A stretch of DNA of 64,000 nt from Vibrio sp. HB236076 (GTDB lineage Bacteria > Pseudomonadota > Gammaproteobacteria > Enterobacterales > Vibrionaceae): positions 806,001 through 870,000 of the forward strand of contig NZ_CP162602.1 in the NCBI RefSeq assembly GCF_040957575.1. The letters run 5' to 3'. The translations under genes were made by a program, and so were the position numbers. This document shows, piece by piece, positions 43,492 through 52,919 of the stretch (the first letter of the stretch is position 1; each line of letters starts with the position of its first letter). A model generated the notes under the pieces. That model did no database searches. It was not told where the DNA came from and saw only the letters and a program-made list of their open reading frames with translations.

Positions 43492-44652
43492 ATGCTGACT
43501 TTAACTTCCGATGACATCACTCTGGGCCAAAGCGCGAGTAATAAACTGGCGGCGATTAAAAATATCGCTCACCAATTACAACAAAGACAACTTGTTGAGC
43601 CCGGATACGTCAATGGCATGCTCGAGCGTGAACAACAGAGCTCGACCTACCTTGGCAATGGTATTGCAATTCCACACGGCACCACACAAACCCGTGACAA
43701 GGTGATCAAAACCGGAGTGAGTATTTTCCACTTTCCGAATGGCGTCGATTGGCACGATGGCAACACCGTGTATCTGGCCATAGGTATTGCGGCTAAATCG
43801 GATGAACATCTATCCATTTTAAAACAATTGACCAAAGTATTAAGTGCCGATGGCATCGATGAGCAACTAAAAAACGCCACCGATAGCAAACAGCTGATCG
43901 AGATTTTACAAGGCAATGCCGCCCTGCCCTGCCACCTAGATGAGTCGCTGATCGCTTTGTCGTTTCCTGCCGACGACATGCTACAGCTCAGTGTCGCTGG
44001 GGCCGGATTATTAAAAAATCAGCAATGTGTCACCGCGACATTTGTCGCTAATGCGATTGACTGTGCGCCCTCCCACCTCGGGAACGGATTGTGGTTAATG
44101 CATTCTGATCAGCACGTCACTCAACCTGCAGCCAGTTTTGTTTCCGTCGCTAAGGCCTTTACGCATCAACAAAAAGAAGTGAAGGGGCTGCTGATACTTG
44201 CCGGCCAAGCGGATGCTTTGCTTCCTCAATTAAACAATGTGGTTGAACTGTTGTGGAACAAGCACCAAGAAACCTTGTTCAATCAAACCAATAAAGCCGA
44301 TGTGGTGGCAACATTGCAAGGCCAAGTGCCGGCAGGCGACACCCAATCTGCCTCAGCATCCCATGACGATAACAACGCACACAGCGCGGTGTTTACCATC
44401 AATAATGCCCACGGCCTGCACGCCAGACCCGGTGCCATGTTGGTTGCTGAAGCGAAGCGTTTCCAAGCCAAAATTCAAGTTGCCAACCTCAATGGCGACA
44501 ACAAAAGCGTCAATGCCAAGAGTTTGATGAAAGTGATCGCGATGGGCGTTCTCAAAGGGCATCAACTGCAGTTCACCGCTCAAGGTGAAGACGCCGCTGA
44601 AGCGCTCGATGCGATTGGCAAGGTTATTTCACAAGGCCTTGGTGAGGCGTAG
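43492..44652 (+). CDS. fruB: PTS fructose-specific EIIA-HPr fusion (diphosphoryl transfer protein)
   Basis: The ATG at 43492 has GAGAGG upstream; the frame to 43441 is non-coding-like. The 386-residue protein has an EIIA-Fru domain (about 1-145, active His in GNGIAIPHGTTQTRD), a linker region and a C-terminal HPr domain (about 300-386, FTINNAHGLHARPGAMLVAE with the active His). It relays phosphate from enzyme I to FruA. It is the first gene of the fruBKA operon, 8 bp before fruK. Confidence 0.94.
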   Translation: MLTLTSDDITLGQSASNKLAAIKNIAHQLQQRQLVEPGYVNGMLEREQQSSTYLGNGIAIPHGTTQTRDKVIKTGVSIFHFPNGVDWHDGNTVYLAIGIAAKSDEHLSILKQLTKVLSADGIDEQLKNATDSKQLIEILQGNAALPCHLDESLIALSFPADDMLQLSVAGAGLLKNQQCVTATFVANAIDCAPSHLGNGLWLMHSDQHVTQPAASFVSVAKAFTHQQKEVKGLLILAGQADALLPQLNNVVELLWNKHQETLFNQTNKADVVATLQGQVPAGDTQSASASHDDNNAHSAVFTINNAHGLHARPGAMLVAEAKRFQAKIQVANLNGDNKSVNAKSLMKVIAMGVLKGHQLQFTAQGEDAAEALDAIGKVISQGLGEA

Positions 44653-44660
44653 GAGTTATC

Positions 44661-45632
44661 ATGACCAGTCACACATCAATGACCGATAAAGTGGTAACCA
44701 TTACCCTCAACCCCGCTTTAGATCTTACCGGAGAGCTGGATACGCTCACGCCAGGGGCCGTCAATCTCGTCAACCGCAGCACGTTGCACCCTGCTGGTAA
44801 AGGGGTCAATGTCGCTAAAGTGTTGTGCGAGTTGGGCGCCAAAGTGACCGTCACCGGGTTTTTAGGTCGAGAAAACCGCGCTCAATTTGATGATTTATTT
44901 CAATCGCTCGGCCTGCATGATGCCTTTATCGAAGTCGACGGCGCCACACGAGTCAATGTCAAATTAGTCGATAAAGAGCGCTCTGTTTCAGACATCAATT
45001 TTCCTGGCGCCTCGATAAGCCAAGCCGATATCGCCCGCTTTGAAACCACCTTATTCGAACTCGCCAAGCAACACGAGTATTTTGTGATTGCCGGCAGCCT
45101 GCCGCCAGGGGTATCGCCGCAACAATGTGCAAAATGGATTGAACGGCTCCAGTCGATGGGTAAGAAAGTCGTTTTTGATAGCAGTCGAGCGGCGCTGTTA
45201 GCGGGTATTGAAGCCAAACCTTGGCTTATCAAACCCAATGATGAGGAGCTCGCCTTCATACTGGATCGCGATGTGAATACGTCAAATGATCTTCTTGAAG
45301 CCATTAGGCAGCTCAACCAACGCGGGGTGAGCAATGTGATTGTCTCTCGCGGTGAACAAGGCCTGCTTGGTGTGTTTCAAGGACAACTCTATCAAGCGAA
45401 AGCCCCCGTCATGCCCGTGGAAAGCACCGTGGGCGCCGGAGACACGTTAGTCGCCGGCCTAACATGGGCTTGCATGCAGGTGATGCCCGTTAGCGAAGGG
45501 CTGGCCTTTGCCACGGCCCTATCCGCTTTGGCGGTGACCCAAGTCGGTGTTGGGATCAAAGACTTCGAACAATTAACAACAACAATAAAACAAACACAAG
45601 TAACGGCATTAAGCCCTACAAACGTGAACTAA
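44661..45632 (+). CDS. fruK: 1-phosphofructokinase
   Basis: This 323-residue PfkB-family enzyme has TITLNPALDLTGELDTLTPG at the start (substrate site), HPAGKGVNVAKVLCELGA, SLPPGVSPQQ and the C-terminal VESTVGAGDTLVAGLTWA with the catalytic Asp. It converts fructose 1-phosphate from the PTS to fructose 1,6-bisphosphate. TAGGAG precedes the ATG. It lies between fruB and fruA. Confidence 0.94.
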   Translation: MTSHTSMTDKVVTITLNPALDLTGELDTLTPGAVNLVNRSTLHPAGKGVNVAKVLCELGAKVTVTGFLGRENRAQFDDLFQSLGLHDAFIEVDGATRVNVKLVDKERSVSDINFPGASISQADIARFETTLFELAKQHEYFVIAGSLPPGVSPQQCAKWIERLQSMGKKVVFDSSRAALLAGIEAKPWLIKPNDEELAFILDRDVNTSNDLLEAIRQLNQRGVSNVIVSRGEQGLLGVFQGQLYQAKAPVMPVESTVGAGDTLVAGLTWACMQVMPVSEGLAFATALSALAVTQVGVGIKDFEQLTTTIKQTQVTALSPTNVN

Positions 45633-45648
45633 AACAAAGGTGAATGTG

Positions 45649-47391
45649 ATGAATATAGCCATTGTGACAGCCTGTCCGAGCGGGATGACAAATAGCTTTA
45701 TTGCGGCCAAATTACTTGAAAAAGCCGCCCAAGAATTGAACTGGACTTGCCAAGTAGAATGCCAATCTAGCCTTACCGGTGGATCGGTGTTGTCTGCTGC
45801 AAGCATCGAGCAAGCGCAACTGGTTGTGATAGCCAGTGATCAAGACATTGATACCACGCGCTTTATCGGCAAACCGGTCAGCAAACTCAGCATTGAAGAG
45901 GTGATAGAAAACCCAACAACTTCGTTGCAACAAGCCAAAGAGCGCGCCAAAGTACTGACTCAAGACCAAGCTTATCAAGCGCCACAAGCACCATCAGCTG
46001 GCGTATTGACGAGCAAAAATGTCGTCGCTATTACCGCGTGCCCAACCGGGGTAGCACACACTTTTATGGCCGCAGAAGCCCTTGAAGAAGAGGGTAAAAA
46101 GCGCGGATACAAGATCAAAGTAGAAACCCGTGGCTCGGTCGGTGCGAAAAACCAATTGACCGCCGAGGAGATCGCACAAGCAGATTTGGTCATTATTGCC
46201 GCAGACATCGAAGTACCTTTAGAGCGTTTCGATGGCAAAAAACTCTATCGCACCAAAACCGGACCGGCGCTGAAAAAAACCGCGGCTGAGATGGACAACG
46301 CGTGGGAGCAAGCGAGTGTTTATCACCACAGCGGTGCGAAAGAAACCAGCTCGAGTGAGTCCAAAGGCGTTTACCAGCACCTCATGACTGGGGTATCTCA
46401 TATGTTGCCGGTTGTGGTTGCCGGGGGCTTGATCATTGCACTCTCGTTTGTCTTTGGTATCGAAGCGTTTAAAGAAGAAGGCACTCTTGCCGCCGCGCTG
46501 ATGACCATAGGTGGAGGCTCGGCATTTGCTCTTATGATCCCCGTTTTAGCCGGCTTTATTGCCTTTTCTATCGCCGATCGTCCAGGCCTGGCTCCTGGCC
46601 TGATTGGGGGTATGCTGGCCAGCACCATTAACGCTGGGTTCTTAGGCGGTATTGCGGCCGGTTTCATCGCCGGTTATAGCGCGAAGGCTCTTGCACAATG
46701 GATAAAACTGCCGGTCTCGATGGAGTCACTCAAGCCCATTTTGATCATTCCTTTTGTCGCCAGTTTGTTTACCGGCCTAGTGATGATTTATATCGTGGGC
46801 AGCCCGGTAGCATCGATCATGGCCGCGATGACAGAGTTCCTGAACAGCATGGGCTCAACCAATGCCGTATTACTTGGTATTATCCTCGGCGCAATGATGT
46901 GCTTTGATTTAGGTGGCCCAGTCAACAAAGCCGCTTACACCTTTGGCGTGGGACTGCTCGCTTCTCAACAATACCTGCCGATGGCGGCCATCATGGCAGC
47001 GGGTATGGTACCGGCATTGGGAATGGGCTTAGCCACCTTTATGGCAAAGAAAAAATTTGACAAGTCAGAGCAAGAAGCGGGTAAAGCCTCTTTTGTACTG
47101 GGGCTGTGCTTTATCTCTGAGGGGGCGATACCCTTTGCCGCGAAAGATCCAATGCGCGTGATCCCTGCGTGTATGCTTGGCGGCGCGACCACCGGTGCCC
47201 TTTCTATGTTAATTGGCGCAAAATTGATGGCTCCCCACGGCGGATTGTTTGTTCTGTTTATTCCTGGCGCTATCAGCCCAGCCATCATGTACTTGGCGAC
47301 CATCGCCCTTGGCAGTGTGATCACCGCAGTGACCTACAGCCTGTTAAAAGTGCGTGGCAGCGCCAGCGAAGCAGACTTGGCCTCTGCCTAG
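45649..47391 (+). CDS. fruA: PTS fructose transporter EIIBC
   Basis: The ATG at 45649 is taken (AAAGG at 45636-45640 is well spaced); a GTG at 45640 overlaps that Shine-Dalgarno sequence. The 580-residue protein has a degenerate N-terminal EIIB' domain (TACPSGMTNSFIAAKLL), a second EIIB domain with the phospho-accepting Cys in ITACPTGVAHTFMAAEALEE, then a membrane EIIC of about 9 segments with GGPVNKAAYTFGVG and FISEGAIPFAAKDP. It imports and phosphorylates fructose. A terminator follows. Confidence 0.94.
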   Translation: MNIAIVTACPSGMTNSFIAAKLLEKAAQELNWTCQVECQSSLTGGSVLSAASIEQAQLVVIASDQDIDTTRFIGKPVSKLSIEEVIENPTTSLQQAKERAKVLTQDQAYQAPQAPSAGVLTSKNVVAITACPTGVAHTFMAAEALEEEGKKRGYKIKVETRGSVGAKNQLTAEEIAQADLVIIAADIEVPLERFDGKKLYRTKTGPALKKTAAEMDNAWEQASVYHHSGAKETSSSESKGVYQHLMTGVSHMLPVVVAGGLIIALSFVFGIEAFKEEGTLAAALMTIGGGSAFALMIPVLAGFIAFSIADRPGLAPGLIGGMLASTINAGFLGGIAAGFIAGYSAKALAQWIKLPVSMESLKPILIIPFVASLFTGLVMIYIVGSPVASIMAAMTEFLNSMGSTNAVLLGIILGAMMCFDLGGPVNKAAYTFGVGLLASQQYLPMAAIMAAGMVPALGMGLATFMAKKKFDKSEQEAGKASFVLGLCFISEGAIPFAAKDPMRVIPACMLGGATTGALSMLIGAKLMAPHGGLFVLFIPGAISPAIMYLATIALGSVITAVTYSLLKVRGSASEADLASA

Positions 47392-47419
47392 CTCGTGTTA
47401 GGCCGCACAAACCTATAAC

Positions 47420-47446
47420 AAAGCCGGCGCATTCGCCGGCTTTTTG
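47420..47446 (+). terminator. Rho-independent terminator of fruBKA
   Basis: AAGCCGGCG (47421-47429) and CGCCGGCTT (47434-47442) make a strong 9-bp stem, followed by TTTTT in total. Confidence 0.93.
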
Positions 47447-47497
47447 ATGACAACCTTCAGTACAACGTTTGGTTAAAAAAGACGGTCACTCAATGGG

Positions 47498-47611
47498 TTA
47501 ACTCGACAGCCAAGCGAGGCAGATCACAATGGCAAACATCACACCAACCATTTTTAATAATAAGCCCATACTGCGAGTTCCGCCTTTTGGCGCTTGATTA
47601 CAACACCCCAT
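47498..47611 (-). CDS. 37-residue single-pass membrane protein MGCCNQ...
   Basis: A short frame encodes MGCCNQAPKGGTRSMGLL, then a hydrophobic segment LKMVGVMFAIVICLAWL, and ends SS. AAGGAGCGGAT directly precedes the ATG, a near-ideal ribosome-binding site. It has a Cys-Cys pair in the cytosolic N-terminus and one membrane helix. I recall similar MGCCNQAP-starting peptides in vibrios, but know no function. It lies between the fruA terminator and the SorC-type gene, in the same direction as the latter and 23 bp after its end, so co-transcription is likely. Confidence 0.78.
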   Translation of the reverse strand: MGCCNQAPKGGTRSMGLLLKMVGVMFAIVICLAWLSS

Positions 47612-47634
47612 ATCCGCTCCTTTGTCCTGTACTC

Positions 47635-48657
47635 TCAATCGAGTGGTTTTACAGAGTCTACCCCTTGCCCTTGGGGTAAGGTCAACTGCCCCATTTGTTG
47701 GTCGAGGTTAAGAACCGTCAGCGCATTGCTGACACTGGTGGCTAGTACATCGATCGCCCCAGTGCGCAAACCGCCTAACAAAGCCAACGGCTTGTTGTTC
47801 TCGGCTGCAATCGCAATCGTTTCTGATACCGAGCGAAAATCTTCGATCCCCAAACCAATCACACGATCGTTCATCACGGTATCGCGAATTTGACCGTGAA
47901 TATCAAAAAAATCATAGCCGGCAAAATCGCCGACGACCCCGTGCTCGACACGCGATGACACGACTTCTTCCGCGGTAAACCAGCCAAGGTCAACCATATA
48001 ACTATTCTCACTCATATCCCCGATGCCCACCAAGGCGACATCGGCTTTGCGCGCCAAATCTAAGGTTTGTTTGACCGTGACATTTTGCATAAAGGCGAAC
48101 TTTTGCTCACGAGTTTGCGCGTACGCTGGAGCGTAAAGTGTCTCTGAGCTGCCGCCGTATTTTTTGGCTAACTGACGACAAATGTGATCGGCGTTAAACA
48201 TCCCACCACGGGGGTGAATACCGCCAATACTACAGACAAATTTGCAATCTCGTGGGTCAATCACACCGGTGTGATGTGCCACAGCCGACACATTTCGTCC
48301 TTGGCCAACCGAGACCACCATACCGGTTTTGAGTTGACTTGATAAATAATTAGACACTAAGCCCGCCACTTGCTGCCTTTGCAGTTCATCATTGGGTTGA
48401 TCTAAGGCAATGAGTGCGCGTTTAATCCCAAAACGCTCAATCAAACGCTGCTCAATTTGGGCACTGAAAACCGGGTGATACTTGACCGTGATTTCGACAA
48501 TCCCTTCCTCGCGAGCTTGCTTTAATAAACGCCCTACTTTGGCTCGTGAAAGGTGGTATTTTTTAGAAATCTCTTCTTGAGTGGCCCCTTGCTGATAATA
48601 AGCAACGGCTATCGCAGTGAGTAAATCGGTTTGCTGATCAAAAGTCGACTCAGACAT
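47635..48657 (-). CDS. SorC/DeoR-type sugar-binding transcriptional regulator
   Basis: The ATG at 48657 is chosen, with AGAGAGA upstream; MWMSE two codons earlier is possible. The 340-residue protein has an HTH (AVAYYQQGATQEEISKKYHL, SRAKVGRLLKQAREEGIVEI) and a SorC-type effector domain with GMVVSVGQGRNVSAVAHHTG, VGIGDMSENSYMVDLGWF and GDFAGYDFFDIHGQI. Relatives bind phosphorylated sugars. No sugar operon lies beside it except fruBKA, which already has FruR, so its target is uncertain. Confidence 0.87.
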   Translation of the reverse strand: MSESTFDQQTDLLTAIAVAYYQQGATQEEISKKYHLSRAKVGRLLKQAREEGIVEITVKYHPVFSAQIEQRLIERFGIKRALIALDQPNDELQRQQVAGLVSNYLSSQLKTGMVVSVGQGRNVSAVAHHTGVIDPRDCKFVCSIGGIHPRGGMFNADHICRQLAKKYGGSSETLYAPAYAQTREQKFAFMQNVTVKQTLDLARKADVALVGIGDMSENSYMVDLGWFTAEEVVSSRVEHGVVGDFAGYDFFDIHGQIRDTVMNDRVIGLGIEDFRSVSETIAIAAENNKPLALLGGLRTGAIDVLATSVSNALTVLNLDQQMGQLTLPQGQGVDSVKPLD

Positions 48658-48793
48658 CCACATTCTCTCTATTGGTATGAGCACATGCTCAATCTATACA
48701 CATGTGTTCAGAATACCATGCCTGTCCGCTTAATCCACTGCAATCACTGCTCTTTGTGTCTTTCAGGATTCGATAACCAGGCTGTCATTTCGT

Positions 48794-49309
48794 TTACTCT
48801 TGAAAAGGAGCAACAGACACCCCTTCTAACAGGTAGCCAGTTTGCGCTAACTCTGATTGGGTGGTCTGGGTTTTCATGACTCCGGTCACATTGACCACAT
48901 CCCATAATTGTTGGATAGGCGCACCGTGCTCGAATTTAACATAGATGATTTGATTTGGCGGCGGTGGCGGGACGTGAATACAAGCACCAAAAAACGGCAC
49001 CAATAAAAACTCCGTTATTTTTTCATTATCACCTTCAAGTGGAATTACAAAACCCGGTATAGTAATTAATTTATTATTAAGGTCATCTCTCACTCCACCA
49101 AATAATAATTGTGCTGGCGCCTCTCCATCGTGATTAATAATTTCTCGCTGTGGCGGAATTGTATTTCTTTCTTCAAAAGGGATTAAGTCTTGCCATTGTA
49201 ATGTTATAACATCCTGTTTTTCTTTGGCCAGCACGAGATTTGCACTCACTAGCCCACTCACAAGCAACATCAAACAAGCTTGATAGAACAATTTAATCAC
49301 ACACTTCAA
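48794..49309 (-). CDS. Exported DUF3299 protein
   Basis: This 171-residue protein has a signal peptide (about 1-28, ending NLVLAKE) and the DUF3299 core: LQWQDLIPFEER, KLITIPGFVIPLEGDNEKIT, FLLVPFFGACIHVPPPPPNQ. Function is unknown; relatives are periplasmic proteins sometimes near metal or membrane-lipoprotein loci. It is divergent from phoA. The Cys in GACIHVPPPPP is conserved in the family as I know it and could bind a metal or haem. Confidence 0.8.
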   Translation of the reverse strand: MKCVIKLFYQACLMLLVSGLVSANLVLAKEKQDVITLQWQDLIPFEERNTIPPQREIINHDGEAPAQLLFGGVRDDLNNKLITIPGFVIPLEGDNEKITEFLLVPFFGACIHVPPPPPNQIIYVKFEHGAPIQQLWDVVNVTGVMKTQTTQSELAQTGYLLEGVSVAPFQE

Positions 49310-49475
49310 AACAAACCCTTATTTATAAAAATCTTGTATGTTTTATTGTAGATTCCAATTAATAAATTTTGATGACAGCGCCATATTTTCATTTTTCCGT
49401 CATCAATAATTCACAGTAATAATTATATTCTATGGCGAAATTAACACGCTATTTATGATAAAAATGGAGTTCTTT

Positions 49476-50954
49476 GTGAATACTCACCCTTTATTGCTCA
49501 GCGCCGCAATAACCTTGGCCATCACCGGCTGCACAACACAACAAAATGCTCATGTTGATGCCCCACAAGCTAACGACCCTTGGTTTACACAAGCACAAGA
49601 CGCGCTTGCCAAAGCAAAAGCCAATCAACCAATTACCCATCCGGCCAAAAATGTGATCTTATTTGTTGGCGATGGCATGAGTGTCGGTACCATTACTGCC
49701 GCCCGTATTTTTGAGGGCCAGCGCCAAGGTTTACTCGGTGAAGAATACCAACTGACCATGGAAACCCTTCCTAACGTGGCCTTGTCGAAAACGTATAATA
49801 CCAACGCTCAAACCCCAGACTCAGCCGGTACGGCGTCGGCGATGGTTTCAGGTGTCAAAACCAAGTCGGGCGTGATCAGCATTAACGACAATGTACAGCG
49901 CGGTTTTTGTACCACTGCCAAAGGCAATGAAGTGAAAAGCGCTTGGGAAATGGGCGCAGAAAAAGGCTTGTCGGTTGGTGTGGTCAGCACCGCTCGCATT
50001 ACCCATGCAACGCCAGCAACAACCTACGCACACAGTGCTGATCGCAACTGGGAAAGCGACAGCTCCATGCCCAATATTGCCAAGCAGCAAGGCTGTATCG
50101 ATATTGCACAACAGCTGGTTAACTTTGATAAAGGCAATGGATTACAAGTGGTCTTTGGCGGCGGTCGCCGCGAGTTTCTCCCTGAGACCGTCGTTGACCC
50201 TGAAGGTAAAAAGGGCAAACGCAGTGATGGTAAAAACTTAATTGAGCAATGGGAAACTCGTTACCCAGATGGCCAATACGTCTACGATAAAAACGGCTTT
50301 GATCAGTTGGGCAAAGACACTACGCGTGCCTTTGGTCTGTTTGAAAGCAGCCACATGAAATACGAAGAGGATCGCGGGGCAGATGAACCTTCGATTGCCG
50401 AGATGACGTCTAAAGCCATCGATATTCTCTCCAACAATCAAGACGGTTATATGCTAATGGTTGAGGCTGGTCGTATCGACCACGCTCACCACGACACCAA
50501 CGCTCGCCGTGCATTGGCAGAAACGGTTGCTTTTGATCAAGCCATCAAAACCGCACTCGAAAAAACCAATCCAGAAGAAACGCTGATCATCGTGACTGCC
50601 GACCACGCGCATACTTTTATTATGAATGGCTACTCAAACCGCGGTAACCCAATTTTAGGCTTAGCTAAACTCGGTAACGAATACAGCGAAGATGAATACG
50701 GCCGCCGTTACACTACCATCAGTTATGGCAATGGCGCGACCGCTGCCAATGGCCCGCGAGAAAACCCAACCGAAGACGAAGTCCTCGCGCTGGATTACAA
50801 ACAGCAATCATTAATCAAGTTCTCTTCAGAAACGCACTCTGGCGAAGATGTGGCTATTTTTGCCAAAGGGCCAGAAGCCTACCTATTCCAAGGTGCGGTT
50901 GAGCAAAATTACATTTTCCACGTGATCAATGAGGCGCTGCAGCTAACTCAATAA
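49476..50954 (+). CDS. phoA: Alkaline phosphatase (PhoA family), predicted lipoprotein
   Basis: The GTG at 49476 is preferred: GGAG lies 6 bases upstream, and the signal peptide then begins at residue 1. ATGs at 49455 and 49464 are in frame alternatives. A lipobox-like LAITGC suggests anchoring to the membrane. Catalytic features are complete: LFVGDGMSVGT (metal Asp), QTPDSAGTASAM (nucleophile Ser), EAGRIDHAHHDTNARR, TADHAHTF and ETHSGEDVAIFA. It hydrolyses phosphomonoesters in the periplasm. The 166-bp divergent gap to the DUF3299 gene has one CTGTCAT half-site but no full Pho box. Confidence 0.9.
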   Translation: MNTHPLLLSAAITLAITGCTTQQNAHVDAPQANDPWFTQAQDALAKAKANQPITHPAKNVILFVGDGMSVGTITAARIFEGQRQGLLGEEYQLTMETLPNVALSKTYNTNAQTPDSAGTASAMVSGVKTKSGVISINDNVQRGFCTTAKGNEVKSAWEMGAEKGLSVGVVSTARITHATPATTYAHSADRNWESDSSMPNIAKQQGCIDIAQQLVNFDKGNGLQVVFGGGRREFLPETVVDPEGKKGKRSDGKNLIEQWETRYPDGQYVYDKNGFDQLGKDTTRAFGLFESSHMKYEEDRGADEPSIAEMTSKAIDILSNNQDGYMLMVEAGRIDHAHHDTNARRALAETVAFDQAIKTALEKTNPEETLIIVTADHAHTFIMNGYSNRGNPILGLAKLGNEYSEDEYGRRYTTISYGNGATAANGPRENPTEDEVLALDYKQQSLIKFSSETHSGEDVAIFAKGPEAYLFQGAVEQNYIFHVINEALQLTQ

Positions 50955-51272
50955 CGGTGAAGATGGTATTTTAGCGCTAACAACCTGGCGTATTTTTGTC
51001 CCCGCCAACACAACCGCCGCGGGGACAAACTTGCACTCTCTTATACCCTAACTGTTTCTCACCTTTTCACAGCAAGACCCCCCCACTCAATGATCGCCCT
51101 CCCAGGCAAGTCGCAATAGCAGTGAGTCACACATCACACCACAAGCCGATTCACTCGTCTTGGTTTTCGCTGTGTTTCTGAGCGGCCTTTGAGCATAGAT
51201 ACCAGTAGTTCATCGAGTTCAACCGTTAGGTACCGGCAGACAAAAACAAGCAGCCAGCCATGACTAAGCCCA
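50955..51272. other. Intergenic region after phoA with a long GGGGACA hairpin
   Basis: TTTGTCCCCGC (50995-51005) and GCGGGGACAAA (51019-51029) form a perfect 11-bp inverted repeat with a 13-base loop and no T-run on either strand. It carries the GGGACA core of the repeat family. The rest shows no gene. Confidence 0.5.
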
Positions 51273-52220
51273 TTAAAACTTCACTAATAAGTGGGCTAAA
51301 AACACCATCAGCGGAATGGTCAATAATGAACACAAGGTGGTGAGAAGCTGAGTCGAGGCGCAAAAAGCACTTTGCCGATAACGCTCACCAATCACAGTAA
51401 ACGTACTGAGCATAGGCACACAGGTGATCAAGACTAAAGTTAAAAACAGCTCAGGATGATCGCGTAATAATGCGTACCCTATCGCCATAGCAATCAATGG
51501 ATGAAGGACTAATTTACCCATTAAGGTTAACGTGACCGCACGCCAGTGGGTTTCACTTAACACCACCGTGGCTAACGAGCCGCCAATCACAAATAACGCC
51601 ACCGCGACAGCCGAAGGGGCCAACAGGTCGAGGGTGGTTTGCGCGACTTGGGGCAAGGTTATTTGAGCCAGGTTGCCGACAATCCCTAACACAATGGCGA
51701 TCAATAACGGATTTTTTATACTGCGCTTTAACACCAACCAAACCTTGGTCGCCAAGCTTGATGATGAAGACGAATGATGATAATCCATCAAAACAAAGCA
51801 GATAGGCACCACAATCAAGTTTTCGACAATTAAGGCCATAGCAAAACCACTCAGCGGCGGATCGGCCAGTATTTGACTGAGTAAAGGAAAGCCAATAAAT
51901 GCGCTGTTTGGCACCACCATACCCGTTACCGATACCGATGTCGTTGGCCAGGGTTGCTTGAGTAATGCAATAAATACGACGATCCCCAAACCGAGCGTAA
52001 CCAAAGACGCACAGATGTAGCTAATAAAATAATTGGGGTTGAACAAGGCTGCCAAGTCTAAAGTGAGTAAGGTTTTTACAATCACAGCAGGTAAAGCGAC
52101 ATACATGACATAGCGCCCCATTTCTGCAAACGTAGTAACCGACAATAACTTGGCCTTAGCACACAAAAATCCGATTAAGATAATGATAAATATCGGGGCA
52201 ATCACACTGAGAAGGTCCAT
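51273..52220 (-). CDS. AEC-family permease
   Basis: This 315-residue protein has about ten hydrophobic segments in two five-helix halves, the auxin efflux carrier layout: APIFIIILIGFLCAKAKLLS at the start, GMVVPNSAFIGFPLLSQILA between helices, and LVLITCVPMLSTFTVIGERY with the C-terminal half-site. Bacterial members transport malate, malonate or other carboxylates. The substrate is unknown. It follows the cytosolic nicotinamidase gene by 15 bp on the same strand, so the two are probably co-transcribed. Confidence 0.85.
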   Translation of the reverse strand: MDLLSVIAPIFIIILIGFLCAKAKLLSVTTFAEMGRYVMYVALPAVIVKTLLTLDLAALFNPNYFISYICASLVTLGLGIVVFIALLKQPWPTTSVSVTGMVVPNSAFIGFPLLSQILADPPLSGFAMALIVENLIVVPICFVLMDYHHSSSSSSLATKVWLVLKRSIKNPLLIAIVLGIVGNLAQITLPQVAQTTLDLLAPSAVAVALFVIGGSLATVVLSETHWRAVTLTLMGKLVLHPLIAMAIGYALLRDHPELFLTLVLITCVPMLSTFTVIGERYRQSAFCASTQLLTTLCSLLTIPLMVFLAHLLVKF

Positions 52221-52235
52221 CGATTCCCCTTTGAG

Positions 52236-52865
52236 TTATTGGTTCAAGTATTGCTGAATTTGTGATGAGGAAATCACCGTTCCCCCTTTGGCTTCAATCT
52301 CTTGATACGCGTTTTCGATATCGCCAGGGCTTAACTCAACACCGCGACAAGCGTCTTTTACTACCGCGGTATGATAACCCAGTCTCAACGCATCAAGAGC
52401 GGTAAATTTGACGCAGTAATCCGTGGCTAACCCGACGATCAAGAGTCGATTAATTCCCAAACCTTGTAGGGCGTCGTCGAGGTCAGTCTTAAATTTGTCT
52501 TGGTTATCAAAAAAGCCGCTGTAGCTGTCAATATCACGGTGCGTGCCCTTGTAGATCACGTGCGCTATGTTTTCGGTTTCTAAGCCAGGAATAAAATCAC
52601 TACCAAGGCTGCCTTGAATACAGTGATCGGGCCACATAATCTGCTCAACCCCATTCACTATTTTGATATCACCGACCGGAGCGCGGTGCGTCGACGCAAA
52701 GCTACTGTGACCACTCGGATGCCAATCTTTGGTAGCCACAACGACATCAACTAATGGCATTAACTGATTGACCACTGGGATAATCTCATTACCGCAGGGG
52801 ACGGCCAATGCTCCTTGTGGTGAAAAATCATTTTGAATATCAACCAAGATAAGCGCACTTTTCAT
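52236..52865 (-). CDS. pncA: Nicotinamidase (cytosolic)
   Basis: The ATG at 52865 has AAAGGA upstream. The 209-residue protein has the PncA set: ALILVDIQNDFSPQGALAVP (catalytic Asp in VDIQND), TKDWHPSGHSSFAS (metal ligands), VEQIMWPDHCIQGSLGSDF, the catalytic Lys in HVIYKGTHRDIDSYSGF and the catalytic Cys in VGLATDYCVKFTALDA. It converts nicotinamide to nicotinate in NAD salvage. No signal peptide is present, unlike the paralogue at 6037-6738. Confidence 0.92.
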   Translation of the reverse strand: MKSALILVDIQNDFSPQGALAVPCGNEIIPVVNQLMPLVDVVVATKDWHPSGHSSFASTHRAPVGDIKIVNGVEQIMWPDHCIQGSLGSDFIPGLETENIAHVIYKGTHRDIDSYSGFFDNQDKFKTDLDDALQGLGINRLLIVGLATDYCVKFTALDALRLGYHTAVVKDACRGVELSPGDIENAYQEIEAKGGTVISSSQIQQYLNQ

Positions 52866-52919
52866 AATCAATCCTTTATTCTCTCTGAAAACCGTAACCG
52901 CGCACCCGAAAACAACGCG

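Noticed and set aside
49371..49404. Pho box upstream of phoA
   Set aside because: Only a single CTGTCAT half-site (minus strand) and an opposing GTCATC are present; the 11-bp direct-repeat structure of a PhoB site is missing.
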